A DNA stretch of 64,000 nucleotides from an uncultured Bradyrhizobium sp. (lineage in GTDB: Bacteria > Pseudomonadota > Alphaproteobacteria > Rhizobiales > Xanthobacteraceae). A program made the position numbers and the translations under genes. Under the pieces are notes generated by a model. The model did not search any database, was not told the DNA's origin, and was given only the letters and a program-made list of their open reading frames with translations. The stretch covers positions 95,398 to 159,397 of the forward strand of contig NZ_CAKZJO010000082.1 in assembly GCF_936943645.1 (NCBI RefSeq). Direction: 5' to 3'. The first letter of the stretch is position 1. The number at the start of each line of letters is the position of its first letter. Below, piece after piece: positions 60,967 through 64,000 of this stretch.

Positions 60967-61850
60967 CTGCCGCGATAGGTCGAGTAGCTCCACGGCGTGA
61001 TCAGCAGCGGCACGTGATAGTGATCTTCCGGCGCGCTGATGCCGAAGCGCAGGGGCACTTCGTCGAGGAACGGCGGATCGGCCATCGGCACGCTGCGCTC
61101 GGCATAATATTGCCCGACGCTGAACCTGAGCTCGTAACGGCCGATCGGCAGCGGCCGGCCACCGATCAGCGGTTCGTCGGTACGGCCGTCCGCATTGATC
61201 ACCGCACGCGTGATCACCCGGCTCTCGCCGAGATTTGCCAGCTCGATCAGTTCGACCGCAATGCCGGCCGCGGGCTTGCCGATGTGATTGTCCAGCACGT
61301 GGGTCGACAGCCGGCCGTGCACCTTCAGCCTGTCCTCGGCCACGACGAGCTGATCGAGCCGCAGCGCGGAGATGCGGCCGATCTCCTCGATCGCGCGCCG
61401 CGTTTCGGTCTTGAGCATGTTGCGCAACCGGATCTCGAAATCGCGCAGCACGGAATCCCGGGTGTGGCGGCGCACGCAGACGATGTAGGGGAAGCCGAAC
61501 TTGTCGCGATAAGCGTTGTTGACGCGCTCGAACGCCGCGTATTCGGCCTCCGACAGCCGGTCGAGGCCGGCGCTGTTCTGCTCGTCGGTCGAGTCCGCCG
61601 TCAGCCCCGTCGCGCGCTGGGTCTTGCTGGCGAGATCGGGATGCGCCCGGATCAGCGCCAGCTGAACATCGGGCTCGGCGCTCTGGATCGCGGCCATCAA
61701 CGCGGCGTGCAGCTGGTTGATGCCACCGAACGGCCGCTTGTCGGCGAGCTGCTCGGCGATCCACGGCGAATATTCCACGACATTGGCGAGCACGGCGACG
61801 AAATCCGCCTTGCTTGCGGCGTTGAGCTCGGCGAGCGAGATCTTCGGCAT
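60963..61850 (-). CDS. Fused OHCU decarboxylase/HIU hydrolase
   Basis: A 295-aa bifunctional protein acting on urate oxidation products. The N-terminal about 165 residues are OHCU decarboxylase (UraD): FGGINQLHAAL (His), RAHPDLASKT, FGFPYIVCVR. The C-terminal 120 are HIU hydrolase (transthyretin-related): STHVLDNHIGKPAAG, GRYELRFS, HYHVPLLITPWSYSTYRGS with the family's terminal YRGS. Order equals that of plant allantoin synthase. GTG 61859 overlaps the allantoinase stop (GTGA); ATG 61850 is the alternative used here. Confidence 0.9.
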   Translation of the reverse strand: MPKISLAELNAASKADFVAVLANVVEYSPWIAEQLADKRPFGGINQLHAALMAAIQSAEPDVQLALIRAHPDLASKTQRATGLTADSTDEQNSAGLDRLSEAEYAAFERVNNAYRDKFGFPYIVCVRRHTRDSVLRDFEIRLRNMLKTETRRAIEEIGRISALRLDQLVVAEDRLKVHGRLSTHVLDNHIGKPAAGIAVELIELANLGESRVITRAVINADGRTDEPLIGGRPLPIGRYELRFSVGQYYAERSVPMADPPFLDEVPLRFGISAPEDHYHVPLLITPWSYSTYRGS

Positions 61851-61855
61851 CGCCC

Positions 61856-62791
61856 TCACCCGATCTCGAACGCGTCGGAGGCCAGATGCGCGTGCTTGTC
61901 GTGCCAGTGCTGCGCGATCTGCAATCGGGTCGGCACCCAGACACGCTCATGCTTGCCGATATAGTCGAGGAAGCGGATCAGGCCCGCGGCGCGGCCGGGC
62001 CGCCCGGCGAGGCGGCAGTGCAGTCCCACCGACATCATCTTCGGTGCGGTCTCGCCTTCGGCATAGAGCACGTCGAAGGCGTCCTTGAGGTAGGTAAAGA
62101 ACTGCTCGCCTTCGGCAAAACCTTGCGGGTTGATGAAACGCATGTCGTTGGCGTCGAGCGTATAGGGAATGACGAGCTGCTTGCCGCCCGCGCTCTTTAT
62201 CCAGTAGGGGAGATCGTCGGCATAGGAGTCGCAGAGATAGAGGAAGCCGCCCTCCTCCATCAGCAGACGGTTGGTGTTGATCGAGGAGCGGCCGGTGTAC
62301 CAGCCGAGCGGGCGCGAGCCGGTCGCCTCGGTATGGACGCGGATCGCTTGCGCAATCTCGGCGCGCTCCTGCGCTTCCGTCATGTCCTTGTGCTCGATCC
62401 ATTTCAGGCTGTGGCTGGCGATGTCCCAGCCCGCTTCCTTCATCGCCGCGACGATTTCAGGGTTGCGCTTCAGGGCGGTGGCGACGCCGAACACGGTGGT
62501 CGGCCAGTTGCGCGCGGCGAACATCCGCCACAGCCGCCAGAAGCCGGCGCGCGAGCCATATTCGAACATGGATTCGATATTGGCGTGGCGCTGGCCGGGC
62601 CAGGGCTGCGCGCCGAGCACGTCGGACAGGAACGCTTCCGAGGCGCGGTCGCCATGCAGGATGTTGTTCTCGCCGCCTTCCTCGAAATTGACGACGAATT
62701 GCACCGCGACGCGCGCGTTGCCGGGCCACTGCGGATGCGGCGGGTTGCGGCCGTAGCCGCGGAGATCGCGCGGATAGCGTGGTTCGGTCAC
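61856..62791 (-). CDS. puuE: Allantoinase, PuuE type
   Basis: A 311-aa polysaccharide-deacetylase-fold allantoinase: WPGNARVAVQFVVNFEEGGE, ENNILHGD, FEYGSRAGFWRLWR, DIASHSLKWIEH and GRSSINTNRLLMEEGG are the usual PuuE blocks. It is unrelated to amidohydrolase-type allantoinase. It opens allantoin to allantoate. First of the two coupled minus-strand genes in this part (fusion protein next). Confidence 0.88.
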   Translation of the reverse strand: MTEPRYPRDLRGYGRNPPHPQWPGNARVAVQFVVNFEEGGENNILHGDRASEAFLSDVLGAQPWPGQRHANIESMFEYGSRAGFWRLWRMFAARNWPTTVFGVATALKRNPEIVAAMKEAGWDIASHSLKWIEHKDMTEAQERAEIAQAIRVHTEATGSRPLGWYTGRSSINTNRLLMEEGGFLYLCDSYADDLPYWIKSAGGKQLVIPYTLDANDMRFINPQGFAEGEQFFTYLKDAFDVLYAEGETAPKMMSVGLHCRLAGRPGRAAGLIRFLDYIGKHERVWVPTRLQIAQHWHDKHAHLASDAFEIG

Positions 62792-63205
62792 TCAGACTTC
62801 CTCGAAACGGATCGGCAGGGCGCCCTTCCACAACACGCTCTTGCCGAGGGGGGCGAGATTCTCGAGACCGGAGGTCAGCGTGATGAAATGGTTGCCGGCG
62901 AGCTGGCCCATCTTGCTGGCGAAATGCACGCTGCCATAGGCCAGCAGGATCTCGGTCTCGCTGATGCCGCCGGGATAAAGGATGATCTGGCCGGGCGCGG
63001 GATAGCTGGTGTGGTTCTCGTAGCCGACACCGAAGTCGAGGTCGCCGAGCGGCATCCACACACCCTCGCCACTCCAGCGCACGTGGATGATGTGGCTCTC
63101 GAACGGCAGCGCCTTGCGGAAGGCGGCGACGGTCTTCGGCGCCAGCTGCTCCTCGAAGCGGGCATCGAAGGTGAATTCGCCGGCGCGGATAACGAGCTTG
63201 CTCAT
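62792..63205 (-). CDS. DUF3830-family protein
   Basis: A 137-aa cyclophilin-like-fold protein: MSKLVIRAGEFTFDARFEEQ, SHIIHVRWSGEGVWMPLGD, YENHTSYPAPGQIILYPGGI. DUF3830 members often sit with purine or hydantoin catabolism genes. ATG 63205; its TGA stop overlaps the allantoinase ATG region (end 62792, next start 62791). Function unknown. Confidence 0.8.
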   Translation of the reverse strand: MSKLVIRAGEFTFDARFEEQLAPKTVAAFRKALPFESHIIHVRWSGEGVWMPLGDLDFGVGYENHTSYPAPGQIILYPGGISETEILLAYGSVHFASKMGQLAGNHFITLTSGLENLAPLGKSVLWKGALPIRFEEV

Positions 63206-63610
63206 CTCATTTCTCTGGATCGGAGCTTCGCCCCGGAAAGCTCTCAAGCAAAGAGCACTCCCGACCGTTTCGCGCAAGGGGGCGCCGAGGCATCCGCCGC
63301 GGCTGGTCAAGCTCCGCGTGAAGCCCGAGTGATCCATTGAAGCGGATTGAAGGAAGCAAGTCCATCGGGCCAGCGGGCATGATTGCCGAATGTTTGACCA
63401 GCTGTGTCCCGGACAAGCCGCAACGCGCCGGCGTTGCGGTGCAGAGCCGGAACCCAGAAGCGGCAGGCGCGCGGCGACATGGGCCCCGGCTCTGCAGCGC
63501 ACCGTCGAAGTGACGTTGCGCCGCGTCCGGGGCACGAGAGGCGAGCGAGGCGCTCGCTCTCTCCACATGATCATTGCGATGCTCCTCTGCACATCCGAGC
63601 GGCGGTGCAG

Positions 63611-63701
63611 TAGGGTTGGCAAAGGCGCACTCGCGCCGTGCCCACGATCTCCATCGATAAAGCAACAAAGGCGTGGGCACGCTGCGCTTTGCCCACCCTA
63701 C
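63611..63701. repeat. Inverted intergenic repeat
   Basis: Left arm TAGGGTTGGCAAAGGCGCAC and right arm GTGCGCTTTGCCCACCCTA-type (ending 63700) with internal CCGTGCCCAC/GTGGGCACG. This is the form of a short transposon-like (MITE) or REP-type element frequent in Bradyrhizobium. Confidence 0.6.
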
Positions 63702-63738
63702 GAGATCGAGATTGTGGCCCGCAGCTCAGCTCGCAGAC

Positions 63739-63862
63739 TGTCATTCCCTGCGAAGGCGAGGCATCCAGCACGCCGCGGCTTATCGGTTCGATCACGACGG
63801 CCTCTGGAATACTGGATCGCCCGGTCCTGGAGCGCAATTGCGCACTGGCCGGGCGATGACAG
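63739..63862. repeat. Intergenic repeat with TGTCATTCCC and GGGCGATGACA ends
   Basis: Starts TGTCATTCCCTGCGAAGGCG, contains TCTGGAATACTGGATCGCCC and a strong hairpin (GCCCGGTCC ... GGCCGGGC, with GCGCAATTGCGC as inner palindrome). Looks like the widespread genomic repeat of this genus; may also fold into a terminator-like RNA. Confidence 0.55.
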
Positions 63863-64000
63863 CGCGTGTGTAACTGCAGACATGGCTTCTCAGCCTCGCG
63901 GCTCAATTCGCCCGAGCTTTGCTTGGTCATGCCACCCTCTCAAGACAAGAGCAACTGGGAGGGAAGTAGACCTGCGATCAGACGGGCTCAAGGCTGGTGC

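Larger units (their letters stand above)
63206..64000. other. Non-coding end with intergenic repeats
   Basis: No supported gene in the last 0.8 kb. It contains the two repeats listed next; the rest shows only short frames. Confidence 0.5.

Overview
The window looks like chromosome from a GC-rich alphaproteobacterium, most likely Bradyrhizobium or a close relative (Nitrobacteraceae). The basis is the very high third-position GC, a GcrA-family regulator, a phasin, many small alphaproteobacterial proteins (DUF6894, DUF6456), and intergenic repeats of the type common in Bradyrhizobium. This is an inference from gene content; no rRNA or tRNA gene or transposase was recognised.

Region 1, about 1-14.9 kb, minus strand: a degraded, rearranged prophage (or phage-derived particle locus). 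In transcription order it holds a 24-aa membrane peptide, a terminase small subunit-like protein, an M23 peptidase, terminase large subunit, small membrane proteins, a double-domain Ivy-type lysozyme inhibitor, a transglycosylase-like lytic enzyme, and a portal gene cut in two. About 4.2 kb of cargo lies between the portal halves. Three cargo genes end in the same C-terminal peptide (GGLLGMIQEYMRNNGY-like), carried on a conserved 42-bp DNA segment, and a frameshifted copy of the portal junction follows one of them. Beyond the portal are a protein with an SLVPV repeat, a small unknown protein and an SMI1/KNR4 immunity-like protein. Several otherwise unrelated proteins share short linear motifs in disordered, proline-rich tails. 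This mosaic cassette structure is the most unusual feature of the window.

Region 2, about 15-22 kb: a CheY-like receiver, a class A flavin monooxygenase, then a second toxin-type cluster (Imm11-like immunity protein, AHH nuclease domain, and a mosaic-tail protein) and a DUF4261 protein. A 39-bp intergenic repeat, usually placed after a terminator-like hairpin, occurs in seven full copies and one partial copy between 6.9 and 27.6 kb, all in the same orientation.

Region 3, about 22-41 kb: many small stress-type or envelope proteins (several under 60 aa), an EAL protein, a YflT-like protein, an Nramp-related transporter, an enolase-superfamily enzyme, arginase, then a FecR protein, a CHASE2-PAS-GGDEF-EAL protein and a TpsB-type outer-membrane transporter. 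A lipase-like alpha/beta hydrolase, a five-residue-repeat protein, a cytochrome c and a phasin follow.

Region 4, about 42-50.7 kb: a DUF6456 protein, a GcrA-like regulator and an S24 repressor. Two promoters there, its own and that of the next gene, carry the same palindrome between -35 and -10. Then come a quinone oxidoreductase, a MoxR ATPase with VWA partner, and a glycosidase-fold-like unknown.

Region 5, about 51-63.2 kb: a purine salvage and catabolism island. It has a BMP-type nucleoside ABC importer (ATPase, two permeases, binding protein), an 8-oxoguanine deaminase-like amidohydrolase, a xanthine dehydrogenase with a separate FAD subunit and a fused FeS-Mo subunit, a fused OHCU decarboxylase/HIU hydrolase, a PuuE-type allantoinase and a DUF3830 protein. 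Together they cover nucleoside uptake and oxidation through urate to allantoate, except that no urate oxidase is present in the window. The last 0.8 kb holds only intergenic repeats.
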